The notes beneath the pieces are model-generated. The model saw only the letters and a list, made by a program, of their open reading frames with translations. It made no database searches and had not been told where the DNA came from. From the NCBI GenBank assembly GCA_017384945.1, contig JAFNSO010000008.1:1-43636 (forward strand): 43,636 bases of DNA. The letters run 5' to 3'. The DNA comes from Ruminococcus sp. Its GTDB lineage: Bacteria > Bacillota > Clostridia > Oscillospirales > Acutalibacteraceae. Below, piece by piece: positions 33,215 to 41,068 of the stretch (position 1 is its first letter; each line of letters opens with the position of its first letter). A program made the position numbers and the translations under genes.

Positions 33215-36200
33215 TTATCTTATTACGACGTTTTTTTCACCTAACTGATAAACTAATTCCTTAATCATAACGTCGTTGAGGCTGACCCACATCCTTCTCG
33301 GAGCCATAACCTGCTTGTTTTTGTCGGTCAGATAAAAGACTACGGGCGTGTTGCCCTCGAAAATATCGAGCACCCTGAACGCCTTTTTGTAGCTCTCGCT
33401 TTCGAGGTTGTCGATTTTTATGTACAGCGTTTTCGCTCGGCTCGGGGTTCTCCGACGGACGGGCGGCGCAGGCGCGCTGTTTTTGTCAACCTGCTTTATT
33501 TCACTGCAAATGATTTTCGGCTCCTCGTCCTCGCGGAGATTGACCCTTCCGAGTATTTCAATAACATTCCCCTGCGCAAGATACGCGCCCGCCTCGGCAA
33601 AAACGTTCGGAAACACGATAGCCTCGATTGAGCCGTACCTGTCCTCAACGGTGACGAACGCCATCATTTTGTTGTTCTTTGTAATCTGATTTTTCAGCTT
33701 GGAGACAATGCAGACGAGCCTTACCGTGGAATTGTCCTTGTATCTGTTATCCTCGCGGTCGAGGATGTCGCCGATTCTGTCGGCGCGCACAGCCTTGATA
33801 TAATCCTCAAACTCGTCGATCGGGTGGCCGCTGAGGTACATACCGCACACCTCGTTCTCCATAAACAAAAGCTCGTCGCGCGAAAACTCGGGAAGGTTCG
33901 GAGCCTCGGGCTCGGCTGACTGCTTCGGAGCGTCGCCCATATCAAAAATCGAAAGCTGACCCTTCATATTCTTCTTGCTGTCGTATTCGATGTCGTCGAG
34001 CACAGCGCGTGACATATTGAGCATTTGCCGTCTGTTCAGACCGAGACCGTCGAGAGCGCCGCACTTGATAAGGCTTTCGAGCGAACGGCTGTTCATAGCG
34101 GAGCCGTAGACCCGCTTACAGAAGTCGTAGAAGCTCGTGTATGGCGAGAGCTTTCGGCTGTCAATAATAGCGTCGATAAGCTGATAGCCGAGGTTTTTGA
34201 TTGCCCTGAGTCCGTAGCGGATGTTTTTGCCGTCAATGGTAAAGCCGTAAAAGCTGGTGTTGACGTCGGGAGGAAGCACCTTTATCCCGAAGCTGTGGCA
34301 CTCGTTTATATAAACCGCGAGCTTGTTCTGCCTGTCGAGCACGGACGACATCAGCGCCGCCATATACTCCCTCGGGTAGTGGCATTTGAGGTAGGCAGTC
34401 TGATAGCTTATCATGGCGTAGGCTGTGGCGTGGCTTTTGTTGAAGGCGTAGGACGCGAAGCTCTCCATCTCGTCGTAAATCGAGGTTGCGGCTCTGCGGT
34501 CTATCCCGCGCCTGAGACAGCCCTCGACGAGTATTTCGCCGTTCTCGTCGCAAAGACCCTCAATAAAAATCTTACGCTCACGCTCCATAACGTCGTGCTT
34601 CTTCTTGCTCATTGCGCGGCGTACAATATCCGCTCTTCCGAGCGAGTAGCCCGCGAGCTTCCTGAACACCTGCATAACCTGCTCCTGATACACGATACAG
34701 CCGTAGGTGACCTTTAGAATACTTTCAAGCGACGGGTGCTTGTAGCGGATATGACTCGGGTGGTGACGGCAGTCTATATAACGCGGAATACTGTCCATCG
34801 GACCCGGGCGGTAGAGAGAAATAACCGCGATCAGGTCCTCGAGTGATTCGGGTCGAAGCTGGGTGAGCACGTTTCTCATACCCTGCGACTCAAACTGGAA
34901 AACGCCCTCAGTTGAGCCCGAGGAAAGCATTTTAAATACCGCTGAGTCGGTGTAATCTATCCTGTTTATATCAAAATCCGGCTTTTTGAGCCTGACCATT
35001 TTAACGGTGTCGTCGATGACGCTCAGGTTGCGAAGTCCGAGAAAGTCCATTTTCAGAAGCCCGAGCTCCTCGAGCGTGGTCATGGTAAACTCGGTGAGCA
35101 CGTTTCCCTCGCTCATTGTAAGGGGAACGTAGTCCGAGACGGGCTTTTCGCAGATTACGACTCCCGCGGCGTGCATTGAAATGTTCCTAGGCATACCCTC
35201 GAGCTGAGCGGCTATGTCAAGAATGTTCTTCGCGTCGGGGTCGGTGTCGTATTTATTTTTTAAGTCGGGCGAAATCTCAAGCGCCGACTTCAAAGTTATA
35301 TTGAGCGTTTCGGGGATAAGCTTAGCGATTTTATCAACCGCGCTGTACGGGATGTCAAGCACCCGTCCGACGTTTCGGACAGCGCTTCTCGCCGCGAGCG
35401 TACCGAAGGTGACAATCTGGGCGACGTGGTCGGCTCCGTACTTTTTCTTTACGTAATCTATGACCCTTCCCCTGTGCTCGGTGGAAAAGTCGATATCAAA
35501 ATCTGGCATACTGACCCTTTCGGGGTTGAGAAAACGCTCGAAAAGCAAATCGTACTTAATAGGGTCAACGTCGGTTATCTTCATACAGTAGGCGCACAGA
35601 GAGCCCGCGCCCGAGCCTCTTCCTGGACCTACGGGAATGTCGGACGACTTCGCGTAGCGAACATAGTCCGCGACAATCAGAAAGTAATCGACAAAGCCCA
35701 TTCTGTTTATTGTGGAAAGCTCGTATTCGAGCCTTTTTATAAGACTTTCGTCGGGGTTATCGCCGTAGCGCTCGAAAAGTCCCTTTCGGCACTCGTCCTT
35801 GAAATACTCAAAGTGGTCTACCCCCTCGGGCAGAGGATAGTTCGGAAGCTTTCTGACTCCGAACTCAAACTCGACCTTGCACCTGTCGGCGATTTTCTGA
35901 GTATTCTCAAACGCCTGCGGCAGCTCGGGAAACAGAGCGCGCATTTCGTCCTCGGATTTGAGGTAAAACTCGTCGGTGTCGAACTCCATTTTGTCGGGGT
36001 CGTTGATTGTTTTGCCCGTCTGTATGCAAAGCAAAATACTGTGGAGCTTTGAGTCATCCCTGCTTATATAGTGGGAGTCGTTCGTTACGACAAGCTCGGC
36101 TCCGATGTCACCCGCAAGCCTTATGAGCTCGGGGTTTAATTTAAGCTGATCCTGCAAGCCGTGATTTTGAAGCTCGAGGAAGAAGTTTTCTTTTCCGAAA

Positions 36201-36691
36201 AGCTTCTGATAGTAGAGAGCCTTTTCCTTAGCAGCAAGATAGTCGCCCGACAAAAGCTTTCTCGGGATTTCTCCCGCGAGACAGGCGGACAGACAAATCA
36301 GACCCTCACTGTGCTTTTCAAGAAGCTCGTCGTCTATTCTGGGCTTATTGTAAAAGCCCTCGGTAAAGCCCGACGAAACGAGCTTTATCAGGTTGTGATA
36401 ACCCGTATTGTTCTCGCAGAGCAGAACCATATGGTAGGGGTGCCTGTCGAGCTCAGCGGTCTTGTCAAACCGCGAGCGCGGAGCGACGTAGACCTCACAG
36501 CCGATTATCGGCTTTATCCCCTCTTTTTTACACGCGCGGTAAAAATCCACGGCGCCGTACATGACGCCATGGTCGGTAAGCGCGAGTGAATTCTGTCCGA
36601 GGGACTTGGCAGCCTTGGCAAGATTTTTTATCCTACACGCGCCGTCCAACAGACTGTACTCGCTGTGAACGTGTAAGTGGGTAAATGACAT
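33215..36691 (-). CDS. dnaE: DNA polymerase III subunit alpha
   Basis: Replicative or lagging-strand DNA polymerase of the C family. The 1158-aa protein starts with the PHP domain (THLHVHSEYSLLDGA, residues 4-18). The catalytic PDFDIDFS motif (around residue 400) and GPGRGSGAGSL are present. The C-terminal OB-fold region includes KMMAFVTVEDRYGSIEAIVFP. DnaE1-type Firmicutes length. The ATG at 36691 follows GAGGA; a TTG at 36721 inside xseA is rejected. It is 10 bp downstream of the xseA stop, in the nusB-tsaD-like-xseA-dnaE operon. Confidence 0.96.
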   Translation of the reverse strand: MSFTHLHVHSEYSLLDGACRIKNLAKAAKSLGQNSLALTDHGVMYGAVDFYRACKKEGIKPIIGCEVYVAPRSRFDKTAELDRHPYHMVLLCENNTGYHNLIKLVSSGFTEGFYNKPRIDDELLEKHSEGLICLSACLAGEIPRKLLSGDYLAAKEKALYYQKLFGKENFFLELQNHGLQDQLKLNPELIRLAGDIGAELVVTNDSHYISRDDSKLHSILLCIQTGKTINDPDKMEFDTDEFYLKSEDEMRALFPELPQAFENTQKIADRCKVEFEFGVRKLPNYPLPEGVDHFEYFKDECRKGLFERYGDNPDESLIKRLEYELSTINRMGFVDYFLIVADYVRYAKSSDIPVGPGRGSGAGSLCAYCMKITDVDPIKYDLLFERFLNPERVSMPDFDIDFSTEHRGRVIDYVKKKYGADHVAQIVTFGTLAARSAVRNVGRVLDIPYSAVDKIAKLIPETLNITLKSALEISPDLKNKYDTDPDAKNILDIAAQLEGMPRNISMHAAGVVICEKPVSDYVPLTMSEGNVLTEFTMTTLEELGLLKMDFLGLRNLSVIDDTVKMVRLKKPDFDINRIDYTDSAVFKMLSSGSTEGVFQFESQGMRNVLTQLRPESLEDLIAVISLYRPGPMDSIPRYIDCRHHPSHIRYKHPSLESILKVTYGCIVYQEQVMQVFRKLAGYSLGRADIVRRAMSKKKHDVMERERKIFIEGLCDENGEILVEGCLRRGIDRRAATSIYDEMESFASYAFNKSHATAYAMISYQTAYLKCHYPREYMAALMSSVLDRQNKLAVYINECHSFGIKVLPPDVNTSFYGFTIDGKNIRYGLRAIKNLGYQLIDAIIDSRKLSPYTSFYDFCKRVYGSAMNSRSLESLIKCGALDGLGLNRRQMLNMSRAVLDDIEYDSKKNMKGQLSIFDMGDAPKQSAEPEAPNLPEFSRDELLFMENEVCGMYLSGHPIDEFEDYIKAVRADRIGDILDREDNRYKDNSTVRLVCIVSKLKNQITKNNKMMAFVTVEDRYGSIEAIVFPNVFAEAGAYLAQGNVIEILGRVNLREDEEPKIICSEIKQVDKNSAPAPPVRRRTPSRAKTLYIKIDNLESESYKKAFRVLDIFEGNTPVVFYLTDKNKQVMAPRRMWVSLNDVMIKELVYQLGEKNVVIR

Positions 36692-36701
36692 ATTTTTTCC
36701 T

Positions 36702-37910
36702 CTATAATACCTTTGTATCAACTTCGCCGTCGTGGAAGGTCAGGCGAATAATATCGTCCTTTTTTATTTCTTTTGAAGAATGAACAATTTTGTCGTCCTT
36801 TTTCGCCAGAACAAAGCCCCTTTTAAGAACGGAGGCAGGATTGAGCTCGTCAAGCTTTGAGGCTAGCTTGTTTACGCTCTCTGCGTTTGAGACAAGCTGT
36901 GTATTAACAAAGCCCCGAATCCTTTCAACGCTGAGCTGCAATTGCTTATATTTCCGCGCCGCTCTGTTCGGCGGAGAGTTATAGTCCGCTCTGCCTCTGA
37001 GATTATCAAGTCTCGAGCAAGTCCTGCTCAACCTTGAATTCATCGCAGTGTTCAGGTACCGCATTTTTGAATCGAGCAGATTTCTGAACTCAACAATATC
37101 GGGAACGGCCAGCTCCGCCGCGGCTGACGGGGTCGGAGCGCGTAGGTCGGACACAAAATCGCAGATCGTGAAATCAGTCTCGTGACCTACCGCCGAAATA
37201 ACGGGGATATTGGAGGCGTAAATAGCGTAGGCTAGGTTTTCGTCGTTAAAAGCCCACAAATCCTCGATTGAGCCGCCTCCCCTGCCGATTATAATTACGT
37301 CGGCGCAGTCATACTCATTGAAGAGGTTGACCGCCTCAATGAGCTGGGGCGGAGCCATACTTCCCTGAACAAGAACGGGACACAAGAGAATATCCGCCAA
37401 AGGCCAGCGCCTGCGCAGTATGCTCTTTATATCCTCGACCGCCGCGCCTGTCGGCGAAGTGATTACCCCGACGGTTTTCGGGAATTTAGGAATGGGCTTT
37501 TTATGTTCAGACGCGAATATGCCCTTCTCTGTGAGCTTTCTTTTAAGCTGCTCGAACTGCATTGTGAGCGCGCCGATTCCGTCGGGCTGCATATCCTCTA
37601 TGTAAATTTGATATCCGCCCGTCGGTTCGTAAAGCGACACCCTTCCCCTTGCGATTACCTTCATTCCCTCCTGCGGTCTGAAACGGAGGTTGCGGGCGTT
37701 TCCCGCGAAGATTACGGCTCTTATGAGCGCGCCCTCGTCCTTCAAACTGAAATAGATGTGCCCGCTTCGGTAGTGGTCGACAAGGTTGCTTATTTCGCCC
37801 GTGACGAAGATGTTTCTGAGCATTCCGTCGCCGTCGAGCAGAGATTTTACGTAGAAATTAAGCTTTGAAACCGAGAACACGGTCGGCTTAACGATCCTTG
37901 GTGTCTGCAT
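36702..37910 (-). CDS. xseA: exodeoxyribonuclease VII large subunit
   Basis: This 402-aa subunit of the single-strand exonuclease acts in repair of ssDNA ends. The N-terminal OB-fold (FSVSKLNFYVKSLLDGD, IFVTGEISN), the conserved GVITSPTGAAVEDI and IIGRGGGSIEDLWAFND blocks, and AVGHETDFTICDFVSDLRAPTPSAAAE (in part GHETDFT) are diagnostic. A C-terminal coiled region follows. It overlaps the TsaD-like gene by 23 bp. The usual partner xseB is not next to it; dnaE follows instead. Confidence 0.95.
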   Translation of the reverse strand: MQTPRIVKPTVFSVSKLNFYVKSLLDGDGMLRNIFVTGEISNLVDHYRSGHIYFSLKDEGALIRAVIFAGNARNLRFRPQEGMKVIARGRVSLYEPTGGYQIYIEDMQPDGIGALTMQFEQLKRKLTEKGIFASEHKKPIPKFPKTVGVITSPTGAAVEDIKSILRRRWPLADILLCPVLVQGSMAPPQLIEAVNLFNEYDCADVIIIGRGGGSIEDLWAFNDENLAYAIYASNIPVISAVGHETDFTICDFVSDLRAPTPSAAAELAVPDIVEFRNLLDSKMRYLNTAMNSRLSRTCSRLDNLRGRADYNSPPNRAARKYKQLQLSVERIRGFVNTQLVSNAESVNKLASKLDELNPASVLKRGFVLAKKDDKIVHSSKEIKKDDIIRLTFHDGEVDTKVL

Positions 37911-38829
37911 AATTCTTCCTTGAAGTGAGATACGCGATACCCGCCGCGTTGTCCGAGGAAAACTCAGGCTGCGCGAAATACGCCTCGTACCGCGATTGAA
38001 TTAATTTTCTGATAATTGAATTAGACATAACCCCGCCCGCGTACAAAAGGCTCAGTTTTCCGTACCTTTCAAGCAAAACGTCGGTCATGGCGCAAATTGT
38101 TTCTTCGATGTATTTAAGACAATAATAGGATATTTTTTCTTTTGGAGAATTATCCTTGTACATTTTACGACATATATTTTCAAGCCCGCTCAGGCAGCAA
38201 TCCGCGCCCTTGAGGGTGGGTCTGACCTTTACGTCGCCGTTATAAAGCAGGGCAAGCCTTTCGAGCTCACTTCCGCAGGGAAAGTCGAGACCGAGCATAA
38301 CCCCTACCCTGTCGACTGCCTGACCCGCGTTGAGGTCGAGGGTTTTTGCGGCGAGTTCGAGCTTGAAGCCGTTTTCAAACGGTGTCGCGAGGACAGCCTC
38401 GGTTGTGCCGCCGCTCACGTGAAAGGCAAGGAATTTTTCATTGAACAGTCTATCCTCTCCCGAGCTGTAAATTGCCGCGGCGATGTGACCCTCCTGATGA
38501 GAGAACTCATAAAGAGGGATTTTTAAGACCGAGCTGATTATTTTCGCGCAACCAAAGCCCACGGTGAAGCAGGGCATATACGAGCCCTCGACGGGTCTCG
38601 GACGCGAGGAAACGCCGACCGCCTTGATTTTCGCGGTGTCAGCGTCCTTGAGCAAATCCTCGCAGAGAGCATAGAGCTGCTGAGTGTGGTGAAACACAGC
38701 GTCGCTTTGTCTGAGTCCGACGCTGCCGCTCTTTACGGGAAGGAGCTTTTTACGCTGAAAAATCTTATCTCCGTCCATAAGGGCGACGGATGTCGTATAG
38801 TTGCTTGTGTCGATTCCTAAGAAGCTCAT
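37888..38829 (-). CDS. TsaD/Kae1-like (M22 family) protein
   Basis: This 313-aa protein of the ASKHA fold is related to TsaD, which installs threonylcarbamoyl on tRNA A37, but is shorter and divergent. MSFLGIDTSNYTTSVALMDGD begins the phosphate-binding strand (in part LGIDTSNYTTSVAL). The metal-binding motif HQEGHIAA (around residue 108) resembles HHxEGH. AFHVSGGTTEAVL and SLLYAGGVMSNSIIRK follow. It is probably a second paralogue beside a true tsaD elsewhere, so function is uncertain. It overlaps nusB by 4 bp (ATGA) and xseA by 23 bp. Confidence 0.8.
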   Translation of the reverse strand: MSFLGIDTSNYTTSVALMDGDKIFQRKKLLPVKSGSVGLRQSDAVFHHTQQLYALCEDLLKDADTAKIKAVGVSSRPRPVEGSYMPCFTVGFGCAKIISSVLKIPLYEFSHQEGHIAAAIYSSGEDRLFNEKFLAFHVSGGTTEAVLATPFENGFKLELAAKTLDLNAGQAVDRVGVMLGLDFPCGSELERLALLYNGDVKVRPTLKGADCCLSGLENICRKMYKDNSPKEKISYYCLKYIEETICAMTDVLLERYGKLSLLYAGGVMSNSIIRKLIQSRYEAYFAQPEFSSDNAAGIAYLTSRKNYADTKDR

Positions 38830-39230
38830 AGTTCCTTTGAAATCGCACCGAGGACTCCGTTGATGAAGCCGCTCTCGTCGACTGTATATTTCTTGGCGAG
38901 CTCAACCGCCTCGTTAATCGCGACGCTCGTGGGTACGCCGTCCTCGAATTTCATCTCATAGACCGCGAGACGCATAATCGCGAGGCTCGGCTTTGAGATT
39001 CGGGAAATGCTCCAGCCCTTTTTAAGGTGAGAGGAAATAAGGCTGTCGAGGACGTCCTTTTCCCTTTCTACGTTATTTACAAGGCTGACGGCGTAGTCGT
39101 CGAAGTCGAGCTCACGGCTCTCGGCGGCGTTCTCGATAATCTCGTCTATCGGCTCGGGGTGAAACAGCTTTTCAAAAATGAGCAAAAAGCCCTGTTCCCT
39201 TGCCTTGAAGCGTGAAATTTTATTCTCCAT
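38826..39230 (-). CDS. nusB: transcription antitermination protein NusB
   Basis: This 134-aa all-helical protein binds boxA with NusE (ribosomal protein S10) to aid rRNA transcription antitermination. KISRFKAREQGFLLIFEKLF at the N-terminus and the C-terminal VAINEAVELAKKYTVDESGFINGVLGAI (in part NEAVELAKKY) are typical. Length is normal. First gene of the nusB-tsaD-like-xseA-dnaE operon, and the first downstream of its promoter. Confidence 0.94.
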   Translation of the reverse strand: MENKISRFKAREQGFLLIFEKLFHPEPIDEIIENAAESRELDFDDYAVSLVNNVEREKDVLDSLISSHLKKGWSISRISKPSLAIMRLAVYEMKFEDGVPTSVAINEAVELAKKYTVDESGFINGVLGAISKEL

Positions 39231-39266
39231 AATATCCCAACTTTACATTAAATATTAATCAAAGTC

Positions 39267-39295
39267 ATTATACCACACCCCTCCCCAAAAGTAAA
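39267..39295 (-). promoter_or_regulatory. promoter of the nusB operon
   Basis: TATAAT (39267-39272, minus strand) preceded by TGG makes an extended -10, with TTTACT (39290-39295) at 17-nt spacing. Confidence 0.65.
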
Positions 39296-39299
39296 CCCA

Positions 39300-39314
39300 C
39301 CCGCGAGCCGCGGG
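39300..39314 (-). repeat. GCT-loop hairpin beside repeat copy C
   Basis: CCCGCG-AGC-CGCGGG, which reads with a GCT loop on the minus strand, directly follows copy C in the same orientation as the hairpin follows copy B. Confidence 0.7.
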
Positions 39315-39322
39315 GGCCAAAG

Positions 39323-39370
39323 CTGCCTTTGGAAAAGCTTGGCTTGACATAAAGGTTCATCAACGGCAGG
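39323..39370 (-). repeat. 48-nt intergenic repeat, copy C
   Basis: Minus-strand copy of the 48-nt core found at 28830 and 28952. It starts CCTGCCGTTGATGAAC and ends TCCAAAGGCAG, then has CTTTGG and the GCT-loop hairpin. Confidence 0.75.
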
Positions 39371-39427
39371 TCTTAGGTTTGTTTTAGAACTAAAGTCCCA
39401 AAGCAAACACTTAACAGAGCAATTATA

Positions 39428-39463
39428 AACGGCGGGTCTTAGCTTTGGCACAGACCCGCCGTT
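39428..39463. repeat. 12-bp inverted repeat
   Basis: AACGGCGGGTCT (39428-39439) pairs with AGACCCGCCGTT (39452-39463) around a 12-nt loop. It lies just past the sigma-like gene and shares the CCCGCCGTT start of the 48-nt repeat. No T-run follows, so its role as a terminator is uncertain. Confidence 0.6.
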
Positions 39464-39487
39464 AATATTTGTACTAAAACTTGTTCA

Positions 39488-39781
39488 CTAATAGTAGGCG
39501 GCTATTCTTTTAATCCTTTGAGTTGCTTTTTTTATGTGACGCGTTACGGTTGAAGGGTTAACGCCAAGCTCAGCCGCTATGCTTTTCATACTCCTTCCCG
39601 TAATATAATACTGGCAAAGACAGTAGCGCTGTTTGTCGGTCAACTCGTTAAGTATCGCCTTTTTCGCAAGCTCCTTCATTCTGATAATATCCGCCGTATT
39701 ATCCTCCTCTGACTCGAACACGTTGTAGGTGAGCAAGTTCTCGTTTTTTTTAGTGATGGAAACCTCGCTATATCGTCGCAT
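39488..39781 (-). CDS. sigma-70 region 4-like DNA-binding protein
   Basis: This 97-aa protein has a C-terminal helix-turn-helix of the sigma region 4 type: ILNELTDKQRYCLCQYYITGRSMKSIAAELGVNPSTVTRHIKKATQRIKRI (in part SIAAELGVNPSTVTRHIK). It has no region 2, so it is not a complete sigma factor. It is probably a transcription regulator or an anti-/co-sigma adaptor. The start overlaps the upstream small gene by 14 bp, with GGAG as Shine-Dalgarno. Such pairs occur in clostridial mobile elements and prophages, but no integrase or phage gene is nearby here. Confidence 0.75.
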   Translation of the reverse strand: MRRYSEVSITKKNENLLTYNVFESEEDNTADIIRMKELAKKAILNELTDKQRYCLCQYYITGRSMKSIAAELGVNPSTVTRHIKKATQRIKRIAAYY

Positions 39782-39989
39782 TGTCCATTACTCCGTTAGC
39801 TCTGTCACGCAGCATTCTGCCCGTGTTCAGCAGCTCATAGTATATGTTTCTGTAAGCAAACACCGTGGTATTCAGCTTTTCCTTGTTCTTCGATTTGCCC
39901 TCCCTGAGCATTTTTTCATATTTTTCGAGCGTTTTTTTGATTTTCTCCGCGTCGCGGAAGTATTCGTTCGACCAATCGTGATAGTTCAT
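39768..39989 (-). CDS. small coiled protein of unknown function
   Basis: This 73-aa protein, lysine- and glutamate-rich, is predicted mostly helical (EYFRDAEKIKKTLEKYEKMLREG). It is not recognised. A good AAAGGAC ribosome-binding site precedes the ATG. First gene of a two-gene operon with the sigma-like protein; the 14-bp overlap suggests the two are made together. Its promoter lies under LexA-like palindromes. Confidence 0.7.
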   Translation of the reverse strand: MNYHDWSNEYFRDAEKIKKTLEKYEKMLREGKSKNKEKLNTTVFAYRNIYYELLNTGRMLRDRANGVMDNATI

Positions 39990-40013
39990 ACAAAAGTCCT
40001 TTCATTCGTTTTT

Positions 40014-40036
40014 GAAGCTACCGGGGCTTTAGCTTC
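40014..40036 (-). other. hairpin in leader of regulator pair
   Basis: GAAGCTA (40014-40020) pairs with TAGCTTC (40030-40036) around a 9-nt loop, near the transcript start of the two-gene operon. Confidence 0.5.
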
Positions 40037-40043
40037 TGATATA

Positions 40044-40072
40044 ATTATAACAGAACTTTTGTTCTAATACAA
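40044..40072 (-). promoter_or_regulatory. promoter of the regulator pair
   Basis: TTGTAT (40067-40072, minus strand), a 17-nt spacer and a perfect TATAAT (40044-40049). The spacer contains a LexA-like palindrome. Confidence 0.8.
40052..40065. promoter_or_regulatory. LexA/DinR-like operator
   Basis: AGAACTTTTGTTCT has the GAAC-N4-GTTC core of Firmicutes SOS boxes. It sits between the -35 and -10 hexamers, where a bound repressor would block polymerase. It could instead be the operator of a phage-type repressor. Confidence 0.6.
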
Positions 40073-40080
40073 GGATTTTT

Positions 40081-40094
40081 AGAAAATTTGTTCT
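40081..40094. promoter_or_regulatory. second, weaker LexA-like site
   Basis: AGAAAATTTGTTCT keeps seven of the eight core positions of GAAC-N4-GTTC. Its centre is 29 bases from the first site, just upstream of the -35 box. Confidence 0.4.
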
Positions 40095-40146
40095 ATTTAT
40101 ATTCACTGTCCGATTGTCAGGACTTTAAAATTTAAAAATGAAGAAA

Positions 40147-40188
40147 TCGGGCAGAAAGGTTCATATAAAAATGAACTTCTCTGCCCGA
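40147..40188 (-). terminator. terminator after the exonuclease gene
   Basis: TCGGGCAGA (40147-40155) pairs with TCTGCCCGA (40180-40188), with an inner GTTCAT/ATGAAC stem. The flanking AAATTTAAAAATGAA also precedes the hairpin at 22315-22345. Confidence 0.7.
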
Positions 40189-40208
40189 CCGAAATTTTCA
40201 GTTTTCAA

Positions 40209-41066
40209 TTAATCCTCGAGCTTTGGGGGCTCGTTTAGGTAGGTTTTCTTTTTCATTGTAACTCCGTCGAATTTGAGTCTCATTGAGATTCTGCCGTTGA
40301 ACACCTTTCGGCACTTCGGACAGCGGAATTTCGCGACGAAGTTTTTGTTCTTGACCCTAAAGTGAGTAAGCTGCTCCGCCCTGATGTGACAGTCGTCGCA
40401 GATAAAGTAAAGCTGGCTTTTGTCGATAAGCGGATTGTTAATGTCCGTAATCTGCTTGTTCTTAAAGGTTATTTTGCGGTAAAAATCGTCGTCCGCGTCG
40501 CAAACGTACTCCGAGAACTTTTCCTTATCAAAGGTGCGTCTCAGGCACTCAAGGCTGAGGTGAGCGTCGGTGCAGGCGCGGTGAAGCTCCTCCTCGTCGC
40601 TTTTTATACCGAGCATTTCGGCGCAGTTTATGAGCCCGAGCTGAGCGGCCGGGTTATGAGCGTCGAGCTGATACTCGCAGTATTCCTGCAAATTACAGTA
40701 CTTTTTAAGAAACGGAATCTTGCTGTCCAAGGTAAAGTAGTTGAAATTATCCATAAGAGTCAGAATGTCAGACGTGCCCCATGTGAGAATAACGCAGTCC
40801 TCGGAGAACTTTATAAACTCATACGCAGCCTGCATAAAGCTTATGCCCTCCTCAAAAAGCTCCTCGTTGGTGATGTGGGTCAGCGAGGCGATGTGACTCG
40901 AGAGCTTTTTACCGATTTCGGGCTTGACGAGCATTGAAAAGCTGTCCTTGTATTTAAGGTCGTCTCCAACCTTGACCGCGCCGAACTCGATAACCTCGTT
41001 GACATAGTGGTGAACCTTCTTGCTGTAGGAGCCGTTCCATTCCAAATCTAAAATAACTAAGTCCAT
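40209..41066 (-). CDS. DEDDh 3'-5' exonuclease with zinc ribbon
   Basis: This 285-aa protein has the DnaQ-like exonuclease fold. LVILDLEWNG (residues 3-12) gives the first acidic pair. ILTWGTSDILTLMDN and the C-terminal catalytic H/D region (HRACTDAHLSLECL, around residue 165) complete the DEDDh set. Residues ~220-265 form a four-Cys zinc ribbon (CDDC ... CPKC). It probably trims DNA or RNA ends. It starts 2 bases after the typA stop, so it is co-transcribed with it. The substrate is unknown. Confidence 0.85.
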   Translation of the reverse strand: MDLVILDLEWNGSYSKKVHHYVNEVIEFGAVKVGDDLKYKDSFSMLVKPEIGKKLSSHIASLTHITNEELFEEGISFMQAAYEFIKFSEDCVILTWGTSDILTLMDNFNYFTLDSKIPFLKKYCNLQEYCEYQLDAHNPAAQLGLINCAEMLGIKSDEEELHRACTDAHLSLECLRRTFDKEKFSEYVCDADDDFYRKITFKNKQITDINNPLIDKSQLYFICDDCHIRAEQLTHFRVKNKNFVAKFRCPKCRKVFNGRISMRLKFDGVTMKKKTYLNEPPKLED

Positions 41067-41068
41067 TT

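Noticed and set aside
36692-36721. TTG start for dnaE inside xseA
   Set aside because: The ATG at 36691 has a spaced GAGGA and starts exactly at the PHP domain.
39248-39451. 67-codon minus-strand open frame with two LRPAV-type segments
   Set aside because: It lies over the intergenic repeat and hairpins, has no Shine-Dalgarno and its similarity within itself comes from the DNA repeats.
39488-39989. Prophage or integrative element remnant
   Set aside because: The sigma-like pair resembles mobile-element genes, but no integrase, att repeats, relaxase or phage structural gene is seen.
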